Notes under the pieces: generated by a model
Databases searched by the model: none
Told to the model about the DNA's origin: nothing
What the model saw: the letters and a program-made list of their open reading frames with translations, nothing else
Part shown: positions 38,148 through 50,399 of the stretch, piece by piece
Layout: every line of letters starts with the position of its first letter
Numbering within the stretch: position 1 is the first letter of the stretch
Made by a program: the position numbers and the translations under genes
Assembly: GCA_000827265.1 (NCBI GenBank)
Contig: KN834827.1
Span: forward strand, 114,545-178,544
Direction: 5' to 3'
Source of the DNA: Collybiopsis luxurians FD-317 M1
Lineage: Eukaryota > Basidiomycota > Agaricomycetes > Agaricales > Omphalotaceae
Length of the DNA stretch: 64,000 nt

Positions 38148-41100
38148 TTAAAATAGTCTCCGCAGGATCACATTTTTTGACGGGCAGTACCTGTTTGGAC
38201 GCCCGGTCACTTGATCTATAGGCCAGTAATTCGGTGTGGAAGAGGGGGAAATGAGAGAAGATCCAATGTCTGGTTGAGCATGAACTCCAGCACCAGATTC
38301 ATTCTGTGTTGCTAATAGGATGTTGGTTACATGATCCGAGGAAGGCGCAGCAGAAAGAGCACAGTCAATATGGCCAGTCTCTCCCTCATGCGGTTGACCA
38401 GTAGCTGCATCCCATATGCGAATAGATTGATCCCTTGAGCCTGACACAACTTTGGATCCATCTGGTGAAAAGGCAACTGAACAAACCCAATCAGTGTGGC
38501 CATCCATTACCTTGAGCTGCTCTCCAGTTGCAGCATCCCATATGCGGACTGTTTTATCAAATGATCCTGAGACTATCTTGGATCCATCTGTTGAAAAGGC
38601 AACTGCCCGCACCCAACTAGCATGCCCTTTTATCTGCTGCAGCTGCTCTCCAGTTGCTACATCCCAAACACAGACAGTGTGATCTGCTGATCCTGATACA
38701 ACCTTTGCACCATCAAATGAGAAAGTGACAGAATGAACATAGTCTGTATGACCATCCATCTGCTTCAGTTGATCTCCAGATATTGCATCCCATATACGGA
38801 CAGTTTTATCATCTGCTCCTGACACAATTTTCAGCCCATCTGATGAAAAAGCCACTGATTTGACCACTCCTGCATGTCCATTCAACTGTTTCACTTCCAC
38901 TCCAGTTACAGCATCCCATATGTGGATACTTTTGTCAGCTGAGCCTGACACAATTTTGGATCCATTCAATGAAAAGGCTACAGAGAAAACCCTTCTAGAG
39001 TGACCACACATCTGCTTGAGCTGCCTGCCAGTTGCTGTGTCCCATATGCAGACAGTTTCATCATTTGATCCTGACACAACCCTGGATCCATCAGATGAAA
39101 AGGCAACTGAATTGACTACATCTGTATGACCATCCATTTGCTTGAGCTTGTCTCCAGTCAACGCATCCCATATGCAGATAGTTTTATCTGCAGATCCTGA
39201 TACAACTTTGGATCCATCAGATGAAGAGGCTACAGACCGAACAGTGTCAGTGTGGCCATCCACTGGCTCGGGTTGGTCTGTAATGATGGCATCCCATATC
39301 CGGATAGTTCCATCATCTGATCCTAACATAATTTTAGATCCCTCTGGGGAAAAAGCCACTGAATGAACCCAATCAGAATGCCCATCCGTTTGTTTAACCT
39401 GCGTGCCAGTTACTGTATCCCATATGCACACTGTTCCGTCAATTGATCCTGACACAACCAAGGATCCATCAGGGGAAAAGGCAACTGATTTAACCGCATC
39501 TATATGACCATCCATTTTCACGAGGTTGTTTCCAGTTGCTGCATCCCATATACAGACAGTGTGATCTCCTGATCCTGAAACCAATCTTGCCCCATCTAAT
39601 GAAAATACAACTGACCAAACACTACCGGGATGCCCATTAACTTGCTTGAGCTTTTCTCCGGTACCTGCATCCCATATACAAATAGTTTTGTCTTCAGATC
39701 CTGAGACTATTTTGGCTCCATCTGGTGAGAAAGCCACTGAATAAACCTCACCAGTGTGGCCAACCATCTCAATGAGTGTGTTGCCAGTAACCACATCCCA
39801 CATCTGGACAGTTTTGTCCTCTGATCCTGACACAACTTTCATACCATCTGGTGAAAAGGCAACTGAGTAAACCTTATGAGTGTGACCATTCATAATCATC
39901 TCCTGTTCTCTAGTTACTGCATTCCATAACCTGACAGTTGTATCTCGTGAACCAGAGATAACTTTGGTTCCATCTGATGAAAAAGCAGCTGAGAAGACCC
40001 AGCCAGTATGACCTCTCATCTCCAGGAGTTGTTCACCAGTCAGTGCATCCCATATGCAGACAGTTCTATCAGCTGAGCCAGAAACAAGTTTCAATCCATT
40101 TGGTGAAAATGCTACTGCCCAGACCGTGCCTTTGCATTGTATTTGTAAAATCTCACCCCCGTGATTACTGACACCTGTACATAGAACTTTGGACACATTT
40201 CTAAAATTGTTTTTCCACTGTGTTGCACTTGGAGTGGTTGCAAACTCTGTTGCAAGGCTTGAGAGGTATAAATGTGGAGTAGATAATGATGCTGTAGTCT
40301 GTGTAAATGACTTAACCAGTCTTTCAAGTGTGACTGCAGTCTCTTGCAATGCTGAAGGTGCCTTAATCTGAGATTCAAGCCATTAGTTCACCTATTTAAT
40401 TCTATAGCAAAGTGTCACCAACCTTAGTAAGCCATTTCTGCAAGTCAAGAACATTCTTGTGGCAGTTTAGCTTCTTCTGCAACAAGTTCATTGCTTCAAT
40501 CCAAAACAATATTTTGCTTTCCATCAGTCCGATCAACGAGTCAAGCAATGAATTACTAGCTTTTTGCTCAACTAGATATGAAATCCAATATTGAACTGCA
40601 TATCCCAGCTCATTCCCCAGCTTCTCTCTAACTTTACTCTGTAGGTTCGACACTTCAGAATCTAAGTGGAAAGATGATGCAATATCACACATATTAAAAC
40701 GTAGTCCGCACTGTATAATGTGCATACAGTTTTCAGCAAGCAAAATATTTTGTCCTGCGATCCAGTCCTTAGGAAAGAAGTCAAGAAATGACTTATGATA
40801 AATGTAGATAGTTCCATCCTTTATATATGTCATCGCATGTAGTGCATTAACTACATTGTTAACCCATGTTTCATCAGGCTCTTCCCCAGTTTTATTTGAC
40901 AGTTTTGCTAAGATTGGTACTGATAATGGTTCCCTGGAACAAACAATGGTGCTAACTAATGTTCTCACATCATCACCACCCTCAGTGTTCAGAACCTCAT
41001 CGAGAATCTTTTGATAAAGGATCCCTATATGGGAATCCTTTGTGAGTATTATATCTGGTTTTCTGAGGAGAATTTTCAGCTGTTCGGCTTGCTTCTGATT

Positions 41101-43249
41101 CTTCATAGGAACTTTACTTATGGGATTCCCAGAAATGTATCGAACAGCTGTTGCAGCATAAATGAACAAGCCACCACATTGTTCAGCAAGCTGATTCAAT
41201 TCAGCTTCCCAGTTTGGTAACAGGTGAACCAGCTTAGTATGAATAAATTTAGTAATATCCTGCAAGGCCATACTTTCTTCTACATCTTCAAGATGACAGA
41301 TGGTTTTAGAAAGCGGTTCCTTGCATACTTCTACAATATCATGGTCTGGTCGGCTGGTAACCAGTATTTTCAAGCCATGTATGCCTGCTACTTTCTCTAT
41401 AAGTTGTTGGAGAATGTGATAACCTCCTTCACCCTCGAGTTCATCAAGTGCATCAAGAACAATCAGCCATTTTACTGAATTTATCTGAGCAATCCTTTTC
41501 CAAGGGTCAACCAGAAGGTTAACAACATGTCTATTTAGATCTTTGAATCCCTCCTGGTCAACAGATGTGAATGCATCTTTGAATGCACTGAATTTGATGC
41601 TCATTCCATATGCAATAGTTGGAATTACATTCATTTGAGCCCGCAACTCAGGAAGTTGACGGGAGCAAAAGAATGAGGCGCCAAGTTTGCAATCCCTATT
41701 TTCTTTACTGTAGTATTCACAGATTGATTTGGCAATGGTGGACTTTCCTGTTCCAGCCATTCCACAAATCCAAAATATGGGTGGGCAGGACACAGTACTG
41801 TCAGACACCCAGCTTTTCAACCGGTTCAGAATATCAGTTCTAGTTCCAGGCGTGCAGCCCTCCCGGTTGCTTGAATAATGATCTGCATTTGGAGCTCTGG
41901 GCCAATCCTGAAGCTATTGCATATTTCAGCAATATTTTCCTTACACTTATATTCTTAAGTGATTGACAACTTACCATGCTTTGCCATCTGTTATCGTGCT
42001 TTAGAGATATTTCCAAAGAAGTCTGTCCCCCAATATCATTAGAGATAAGTAATGTATCTCGCAGGTTGATCATACCTGAAACTTGTTCCTTTCCCTTTCC
42101 AGCTCATTTACTATTGCTTGAACTTGTGTTTTCATTTCGACAGCATTATAACCTTGTTTTATAAAGCGCTGATGTTGCATATCATACAATGTCCTCGCTT
42201 TTTGAACAAGAAGTCTATATCACAAATCAGTAGTTGACTCCATGATTGACAAATGACTAGGAATCCAGCTTACTCAGCGAATTTAGTGCATCGATCTTCT
42301 TCAATTCCTTTCAGGAGAGCTCCATTGATCATTTGAAGATAGTCCATAATATCACCAGAAAGCTTCTCCATCTGCTCTTTATTGTCCATGGCAGACTAAA
42401 GTAAACTCAAGATAAGATGACATCAATGCTTAAATTTGAATACACAAACCTCTGCTGCACTGGATATAACATTGAAGACAGAAACAGGACCTTTAAATGG
42501 GGTACCTTCAAGAAAAGGCTCAATGACTTCTGTAAGCTTGTGCAGACTCTTCCAAGTCTGTAGAGCTGCCTTGCGAACAGGGGACATTTTAGACTCATTG
42601 TTGATATCCGCTAGAGTCAATAAGTCAGGTGGAGCAGAAGGTTGGTTATAGAGATCTGTTAAGATGGACAGATAAGTCATTGGTCACTACATCAGTAGAC
42701 TGGAGACAAACCATGGGCTGGAGGCTCATTGCTGGCAGGCATGTTGACTGGAATTTATAGGCATACTTAAGACTTCCGTTTCTTTCAATACACTTTAGGA
42801 CTCATACCAGGAGTGGCCTCAGGAGGGATAACGGTTTTGGGGGGCATGCCGGCTGCCGTCACAACGGTACCACTATAATTAGCGCCATCATTGGCGGGAT
42901 CTATGCAATAGTCATATGAAATTTCAGCTATCAAATCAGCAGAAGCAAGGCGCACTGTTCACAGCCGCTTGATTGTCTGCATGCATAGTTGCTAAATCAA
43001 GAAAAATATTAGATCATTGTCATGTAGCGTCGTACTGGGCTCACTGCCTTGGGGTTGAGTAAGACCAGGATTGTTATCAGATCCCGCCACTGTCATCCCG
43101 CTATCATTTTTATACGCGCTATCAGACCTAACGTTCATGGGAGTAGGGGATTCGTTGCCGGAACGGCGGAATTTGAATAATCCCCAACAACTCCTCTTAC
43201 GCTTGGAAGTGGTGTTTCGTTCAGCCTGAGATTTGTTATGTTTCGCCAT
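38148..43249 (-). CDS. NACHT-WD40 STAND protein (fungal NLR-like)
   Basis: The ATG at 43249 is chosen for its basic start (MAKHNK); an in-frame ATG at 43330 is possible. At least nine exons. The largest are 41907-40423 (NACHT) and 40367-38148 (WD40), separated by 55 bp; a 67-bp intron precedes the NACHT exon. Total is about 1500 residues. Order: Ser/Pro-rich leader; helical region ('VIEPFLEGTPFKGPVSVFN', 'SAMDNKEQMEKL') resembling MLKL/HeLo-like N-terminal bundles; 'GCTPGTRTDIL'; NACHT with Walker A GMAGTGKST, Walker B 'WLIVLDALDE' and sensor 'LKILVTSRPD'; winged-helix-like linker; 14 WD repeats of exactly 42 residues; a short tail. STAND proteins of this type act as non-self or incompatibility sensors, with the WD repeats as recognition surface and the N terminus as effector. 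The frame is intact despite strong CpG depletion. Confidence 0.9.
38376..40139 (-). repeat. Fourteen 126-bp WD40-coding repeats
   Basis: Fourteen head-to-tail units of exactly 126 bp with no length change encode 42-residue WD repeats (GHTD-x-V-x-SVAFSPDG ... VSGS-x-D-x-TV-x-IWDA). The framework is almost constant while a few positions vary between units, notably the residue before Val in GHTDxV and those flanking the 'D' and 'TV' of the SGSxDxTVxIWD strand. Near identity of units implies recent amplification or concerted evolution. Fourteen units would fit two seven-bladed propellers. Confidence 0.9.
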
Positions 43250-44077
43250 CGAGTGTGAGTATCGAGAAAGACAAGTCAACTTGTTGGGAGAAAGAAGGAA
43301 AAGGTGCGTTTGCAACGTGTTTGACCCCATGTCAGTTTAAGCGGAGATACAGCTGAGTGTGAATATTGCAACGTCACGGTAAAGCTTCGAAAGATGCAAC
43401 GAGGACAAATTGATAGTCAAATGACCGGAGATATCGGAGGCTACATAATCTTATACCGAGATAATTATTCTACAGGCAGTTCACGAGACCTTTTTTGGTA
43501 TGACTGTTCGCATCTCTGGCTGTTAGCGCTCAAAACTTTTTATTCATCGATAGAGTTAATGACAACGGTCAGCTGCATGTGTCTACTCCGTCTGTTCCGG
43601 TCGAGATATAAGGATCTCAGGCACACACTTATACACTGGGGCATCTGCATAAACAAGATATCGATTGCTTTCCGACGCCTTTAAATTTGTAGTTAAGTAT
43701 TCTTCAACACTTACTGAATCAGCTTGTGTTCTGTCTCTATCAGGCAAGTCAATTTCCGGTAAGTACAGTCAGCCTCCATCGGATACCTACATTCAGATTT
43801 TGCGATCATGTTCAAATTGATAGGCCTGCTTGTGGGCTTCCATTCTCAGTTTATGACCGCCATCAACATACGCCTAGTCGCTTTTTTACAATCTTGAATT
43901 CAAGTCTTTTAGTTTACTCAACTTTCGCTCGAAATTTTGCGCATTAAGGCATGGATCTCGATGTGTTTGAAGCCTTGTCTATAGTTGGATTTACTGGATA
44001 CAGTGGTCTGGTTCATTTGCTTGGTACGTTTCTCACATATAGTTTCATTACTAGTTTCACCATTTTTCAGATTTTCC
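43250..44077. promoter_or_regulatory. Divergent intergenic region between NLR and helical-domain gene
   Basis: About 0.83 kb separates the two head-to-head genes. A 24-codon open start at 43951 followed by GTACGT (44024) and CAG (44070) could be a 5' exon of the plus-strand gene, but it does not join the serine-rich frame in phase. A frame at 43394-43684 shows no recognisable motif. Confidence 0.4.
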
Positions 44078-45649
44078 ATGGAATATTCGCAGGAACGTGG
44101 ACGCGATTCCTCGCCTGTTCCAACCAACTCGTCTTTACCATCTCCACCCCCTTCGTTTAATCCTGTACCCCATCCTTTTCCCAGTACTTCCAGCTCGCCT
44201 AATCTAGATAACTCGCCTAGGTTATCATCGCCTCTGCATTCAACCACTCATACCCGCTCTCCGCAAGTTCCTGGAGGCGGACATGGCCATAGCGCTTCTT
44301 TTTCCGCACCTTCCCTCCTCTCGCCTATCTCCTCTCCGCCCTAAATCATCCCAATACCTTCCTTAGCTCTCAACCGTCATCTGCAACTATATTTGGTCTC
44401 CCGTTTCGGCACAACGAAAGTCTAGGGAAAAGGCGGGTAGGGGAAGGGCTCACAAAGCGATTCTACCCTTCTATTACATCATTCTGAACTCGACACGCCT
44501 GCTTCTCTGCCCCAGTTCACTCCATCGACGACGCTCCGTCTGGATATGTTCGCTGCTATGACTGCGGCTCAGCATGATGTTACTGTTGGTAGTTCTTCTA
44601 ATCGACTCACTTTGAGCTCGTCTTTACGCAGTCATAGTGAGAAACACCATAAAGTCCCCAGTTGATGAAGGTAATGGTGTTACGAGTCAAGCACTCACAT
44701 TAATTGTTTTTCATTTATTTATTGATGTTGTAATGTAGCGACCATGCCCACAGTTACGCGACCGGCATGGTGTAGACATCAAGATTGTGGTGGAAAGCTC
44801 ACCTTGTCTTCATCAACCCCCTTGTCTCCATCCCGTCGTTCCTTCCCGTTGTTCCACTGCACGCGGACGTTCGCCAATGCACTCTCAATCGAGACCATGG
44901 CATACCAAATTGTTTTTCGAACATACTAGTTCCGAGGATAAGTTGTCGGGAAAGCAGCGGAGACATACAGTTTCCAGTACCCCTACATCGGAACATGGTA
45001 CGCCAAAAATGCCTGTGAGTATGCTTTAAAGTGGGGAGGCGGAGGAAGGAGTGGTGATAAACAAGAGAATTCTGTGCTTGCCCTGCACAAGGTGTTGCTT
45101 ACGTCAGTGGATCTGTTTGAGCTTGCGCCTGTTCCGGGGCTGCAAGCGGCGGCGAGGACGTTGTTGGAGATTTGGGATAGTTTGCAGGAGGTCGACGTGA
45201 GTTTGTAAGACCTTTCACTGTTTTATTTTCTATCTTTCATTGTACCAAACGCTAAATTTCGATTATCTGAATAATGCTTCCTAGTTCAACCGCCTCCAAT
45301 GTCTCCGGCTCACCAACACTTTGCTTTCGGTGTGTCAAGAGGTATATGAGGCTCGAGAATATGTATCGAATGAGTTGAAAATTCCTATTTATAAGTTGGC
45401 CGGGTAAGTCATTGTCTTGTGCTCTCGAGTATCCTGCATCGTTGATAAATTGACTTGCGTTGGGTTGTTTGAAGTTGTTCACGCCGTCTTAGTGAAGCTG
45501 GCAAGATTCGTGGTGATGGTGTGCCCAGGTCTGATTGTGCAAAGGGGTGGGGATGGAGTGGCGGTGGTGGTATAGGAGATCGGCTGATGAAGTACCAAAT
45601 TCTTTTGTGTAGGCTGCTGAACTCGGGGAAAGACCTAATGAATGTGTGA
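44078..45649 (+). CDS. Ser/Pro-rich protein with MLKL N-terminal-like helical segment (possibly truncated)
   Basis: The likely coding path starts at ATG 44078 ('MEYSQERGRDSS') with a long Ser/Pro-rich leader, continues in other frames (44480-44660, 'PQFTPSTTLRLDMFAAMTAA'; 44860-45015, 'SSEDKLSGKQRRHTVSS') and reaches a clear helical segment at 45065-45407: 'ALHKVLLTSVDLFELAPVPG', 'ARTLLEIWDSLQEVD', a 75-85 bp intron starting GTGAGT, then 'FNRLQCLRLTNTLLSVCQEV'. This pattern is that of the MLKL N-terminal-domain family widespread in basidiomycetes, related to membrane-acting HeLo-like four-helix bundles. After a further intron (GTAAGT at about 45404) the frame ends at 45649, so no kinase or NACHT follows. 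Splicing of the leader is unresolved; a decayed gene is possible. Confidence 0.5.
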
Positions 45650-45979
45650 ATGAATGTGTGTATATGCAATATTATGATATAGATCCATTAGTATCACAGG
45701 CAATTCTATTAGCAGACCTGCAGCTTTTATTTAAGGGAACAGCTGCAACGCTGAAAGTAACCTGGAGGGGGTTAAGATGGGATGGTGGAGCGGTCTAGTC
45801 TACCAAGGAGGTAAATGGTGTCCGTTGCATCCTCATGCTCGTATTTGTCCGGTTTTGTACAAGATCTTTGATTCATCATTCCAGGCAACCGGAGGTCTGA
45901 GGTCAGATTTATCAAGCTTCAGCCACCACTTTTCCTCTAGAAATTGTTATTATCCAGTTTATCTGAACGTTGGGCTTGG
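45650..45979. other. No gene recognised
   Basis: A 72-codon plus-strand frame (45777-45995) shows no motif. The stretch leads into repeat copy C. Confidence 0.35.
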
Positions 45980-46290
45980 TGAGTGGATAGGATGATATTG
46001 TTGGTCTCATAAAATGTGACTGTTGAGCCTGCTCTTCATGGTGCTTGTTATAGTGAGATTTTATAGTGGTTACCACTATCGCAAGCTCCACACAGGTGTC
46101 CACCGTCATCAAAAGGACTTGCCCCAATCATCGCACTACAAATTGTTCACTTCCGTCGACACGCTTCTGGCCCCATCGCTATCGTTCCACTGTAACGCTG
46201 GTAGTCATATGCTTATCCTCAGCCTCGTTCGAGGCCATTTCATTCGAGATTGTTCTATGACTCAGTCGGGCACCTGAATATGGCTATTGA
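45980..46290 (+). repeat. Dispersed repeat copy C (3' fragment)
   Basis: It aligns with the part of copies A and B that follows the intron-like segment (about 1850-2085 and 4410-4640): a Cys/Ser-rich coding-like stretch ending in a 'gagcacc...aatatggctatt' block, here 'gggcacctgaatatggctatt' near 46270. The upstream two thirds of the unit are missing. Confidence 0.5.
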
Positions 46291-46959
46291 GTTGAGCATC
46301 CAAGTCACTCAAGAGTCTCTTTCACATGATATCCATGTAACAATGTCCAACGGTAGGCTTAAAGGGTTAGAGGCGAGCAGTAGTTGAAGGGAGAATCTAA
46401 AGGATGGAAAGTATAGTAGTATGAGCTATTTCGATGAAGTAGTTGGAAGGGAATGTACATTCGTGCATTCGATTATTCATTTGATTGGACAATTTTGCTC
46501 ATCCCTATCGACAAACTTGTTACTCTCCTCATTCCTTCCATCCGTCTCGTTTTCCGCGTAGCCTGTTCCAATCGTTCCAATGCTATTTGATCATGGTATT
46601 ATTCATATGACTAATTTTATTTATTAACATGGCTTGGCAGCTTTCGATAGTTTGTCAGCATAAACTTTCAAGCTCGCTGATTTACCTAACAGAGACTGGC
46701 CTTGGGATTACCGTTTAACGATGCAATGCCATCCCTACCACTTGGCGGTTCCAGGCCAGGCTTAACATTTGACAAATGTCGTACTGCTGAAAGATACAGA
46801 ACGGATATCCAAGAAATCTGAGTGAACGGGATGGCGAGATACGGGATGCACTTTGAGCTAGGAAAAGTTGATGAATAATGGAATAAGGTTCATGACTTCA
46901 GGCGTAGTTGCTGGATCAGACATAAGAGTAGCATTGGGCCAACGAGATAGAAATATGGA
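46291..46959. other. Intergenic, nothing recognised
   Basis: Only short frames are present, with no repeat similarity that I can see apart from scattered matches to the 1.6 kb family. Confidence 0.35.
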
Positions 46960-48490
46960 TTAGAGGGAGAATCTATAAAGCTCAGCTTGAACCGATCTAT
47001 CATCCTCGTGGCGGCTGAACGGTTTGCTCAAGAACTGCCCGTCTTGAGTACCAAGATAGGCATGCAAGTCGAGGACAAGGGGAAAGGGACGGTGTTTTTT
47101 TATAGCTGAACTAATGAGAATCTGCAAGGAGTTCACGGTCAACTTTAAAACTGCGCCAATGGATGGGTTTTGCTATCTTAGGTGCCCGGGGACCCATATA
47201 ACGCGGCGACGCTCGGAATTCAGGGCCGGAAATCTCCGGTGCCCTCGTTTACGTCCACCACCGTCATCACCACAGAGCCTTTATATTGTTTATTCTACTT
47301 GCTAGAGCTCCTTTTCGAAGCTTTTTCAGATGACCTCACGCAAAGTAGTGGAATGGATGGTCGCGCCTTGTCTCACTCTGCCTCAAAATTGGTGGGTTCA
47401 CTTGCTGAATTCAATGGTCGTTCTTTTCATTGAACCCCGTTGTAGTATTATACACAGACGTCTGAACATGTTTTGCTTTCCTTGTCTCCGCATCCAGCGC
47501 TTCCATTCAGCATTTAACGCTCATTCTTCGACATTCCTTCATTCCACTATCCAAATCCTCGTCTTCTCTTCCCAGTATCCTCAGCTTTAATACATCTATA
47601 TCCTTGTCGAAACTTCCTTATCCTTCAACTACTAATTCCCTCAACTGCATAATCAGGTATCTGAAGGAAATCATGGCCTTTCAATACGTTTACTGTATCG
47701 GCAATCTCGCTCCCTATGTTCCGCTGCTGTTCGAGCTGCTCCCCCCAATCTGCATGGACGGTTGATTAGTTGGATGACCGGAGAAGGAATTGTGACCGGG
47801 TTTGTGAAGGGTGAGTTTCGAGTTTGCTATTTCATCGATCTATATTGATCATATTCCGATGTAGTGGGGCCGACGACCGTCGTAAACCTCTTTCTATTCC
47901 ACCCATTATCAAGCGCCATCAAGAAACCCGCCGAGAACGACTCGCAACTGTTTCTATATGTCTCTCTTTGCGCTCTCCTTGCTTTTCCATCATCACCCTA
48001 CTCCGACGCAATTGGTTATACGCTCATTCATGTACTCACTGAAGCTGTTACTTTCTTTGTCACGGAATTCGAATATGTATGTCTAGTAAGGACTCCGAAT
48101 GCAGAAAGTGTTTGTTTGTTTTCGAGCTCTTGCGCATAGCCAGAATTGCGATACTTGGGTTTAATTTCTGGGCTGTTTTACGATGGCATTCAGTCCACTT
48201 GTAATATTTTAAATAGCATGTATCTACATTGTATTCGGAGACAGCGGTGAAATAAAGATGAACTATGTCAAACACAAGAAGGCGGGAAGGATGGATACTG
48301 ATTTGCCAAGGCGAGACTACGGCTGGCTGTTCACGTCAATCCAGCTGAATGCATGCTAGGTGTAGCTCTAAGTCATGCATAATATTTGACAAGAAAAGCA
48401 GGCGTAGTTTGGAGAGGTAGATCCTAGATTGGAAATGATGAAGATGTAGGGGCAAACGAGACAGTAATAGGGAGTAGGACCTGAAAGACT
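46960..48490 (+). repeat. Dispersed repeat copy D
   Basis: The unit contains the landmark blocks near 47212-47240 ('cggaattcagggccgg'), 47448-47475 ('tatacacagacgtc'), the intron-like GTGAGT...GATGTAG segment near 47810-47866 and the tail near 48110-48490 that matches 390-800 of the window. It is directly followed by copy E, so the units were arranged in tandem here. A 91-codon frame after the intron-like segment (47864-48139) is the longest surviving piece. Confidence 0.65.
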
Positions 48491-50130
48491 AAACTGATCT
48501 AAAATCTTCTTGTTAGCTGAACTTGTCGATGGGTAAATGTCGCTAGTTGGCTGGTGGAAAAATGAGTCGCCTAGTACTAGCCTGTGTTTGATGGCTTGTA
48601 TCTCTCTCGCTCAGTTTAAACCGCTTTCCATTCTTGGCTATGGCTGGAGCGATGACGGTGTCAAGAGAATATAAAATAAGCGCTCATATGACGCCTCGGC
48701 CTTCGGAATCAGGGCCGGAAACTCCGGGGCTTCAGTTTACGTCCACCATCATCGTTACTGCAGGGCCTTTTACCGCCTTTATATCCTTTACTCTTACTCC
48801 GAAAACTCCTCTTTGAAGCATTCTGATACTATCTCACGCAAAGTGGTGGAATGGCTAGTTGCATCTCATCTCGTTCCGCCTCAAAATTGATGCATTTACT
48901 TGCCTATTTCAACGGTTGTGCTTTTTGTTGAAGCCTCTCGTAGTACTAAAACAGGTCATACACAGACATCGGAACATGTTCGACTCTTCTTGTCTCTGCA
49001 TCCAGCACTTTTATCCAGAATTCAACGCAGATCCTTCGACACTCCTTTCTTCCACTATCAGAGCCCTTGTCGTCTCTGCCCAGTATCCTCCTCGGCTTCG
49101 ATACATCTTCATCATTCATGAAATTGCCTTAATCCTTCAACCGCCATTTCTCTCATCCGCGTATTCAGGAATCGGGAGAAAATCATATCTCCTCAATGCA
49201 CTATTTTATCGACAATCTTGCGCCCCTTGGGCCGCTGTTTTGCAAGCTCTTCCCCTGGTCGACTTGGACGTTGGATGAGTTGGGTAGCTGGAGAAGAAAG
49301 TGAAACTCGGTTTGTCAAGGGTGAGTATCGAGTTTGCTATTTGATCAATCTTCATTGATCATATTCTGATATGGCGGGACCAACAACAGTAGCCACCTCC
49401 GTCTACTCCACACATTACTGAGCGCCATCAAGAGGCCTCACCGAAGGCACCCACGGCACTCTTTCTACACCTCTCTCTACGCTCTCCTTGCATTTCCGCT
49501 ATCACCCTACTCCTACGCAAATGTAAAACGCGCATCCATGTGCAAATCCGAGGGCGTTTCATGACCCTTCGTCGCAATGGAGCACCAGAATACGGCTATT
49601 CAGGCCATGATCACCCGAGGGTGTTTCTGCTCACACCCAAGTACAAGCTGTCAATGCAATGTATGGGGATGTAACGCTGTGCGGTAGGCGCTGTGGAGAA
49701 AGCATAAAAACGTTGGGAAGGACATTGATCGCTATACCATCAGTTATCACAGTGGAACGAATATCGAGGAAAATAGGAATTTACGTAGAGGATAAATTTC
49801 GTTCAAGGTTTTGTTCCATTTTACCCTATCTTGCTCATCGTCGTTTCTATATTAATAAATTTCCTATTCTCCCGTCTCTTTGCTTCCTCATCTATGCCTT
49901 TGTGCCCAGAGATCCGTTCCTATGATTCCGGAAATATCATTTATGACCTGGCTTGTGAATCGTCCGCCTTCAGTGTATTCTGTATTTGCAGAACAATGTA
50001 TTATGATTATCTACATAGGTAATGACGTTAGAGCAGATATGTGCCAAGCGGTATGCCGTCCAAACAGGGCCTACCCGCACTACATACCAAGCCCACCGGC
50101 GAGTTTTTCCAGTCCCGCCCGTGGGCTTAT
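48491..50130 (+). repeat. Dispersed repeat copy E
   Basis: This is the counterpart of copy B in the left block, nearly identical over 49415-50030, including the intron-like segment (49320-49375). It continues through 50034-50130, which matches left-block 6026-6130, so this copy spans the position where the left block has its extra 960 bp. Frames of 88-139 codons are open in parts but none carries through the unit. Confidence 0.7.
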
Positions 50131-50399
50131 TCAGTTAAATGTATATCTATATAATTGTCAAAGTAAATTTAAATCGGACAGTGAATATGAGGATTTAAAT
50201 AATGCTCCACAATTTGAGCGACGCTGCGATTGTATCAAAATGCAGTGAATGGGTCGATACACTTGCAGTTAGTTATTCAAAACTGACAGCATTGAAATAC
50301 AGCGGTATTTGGCTGCCAGTAAGCTGGCCGGATTTGAGCTCAGTTTAGCTCTTCTGTAAATTATGCCGCTTCCGACAGAATTGAAAGGCAGGCATGCAG

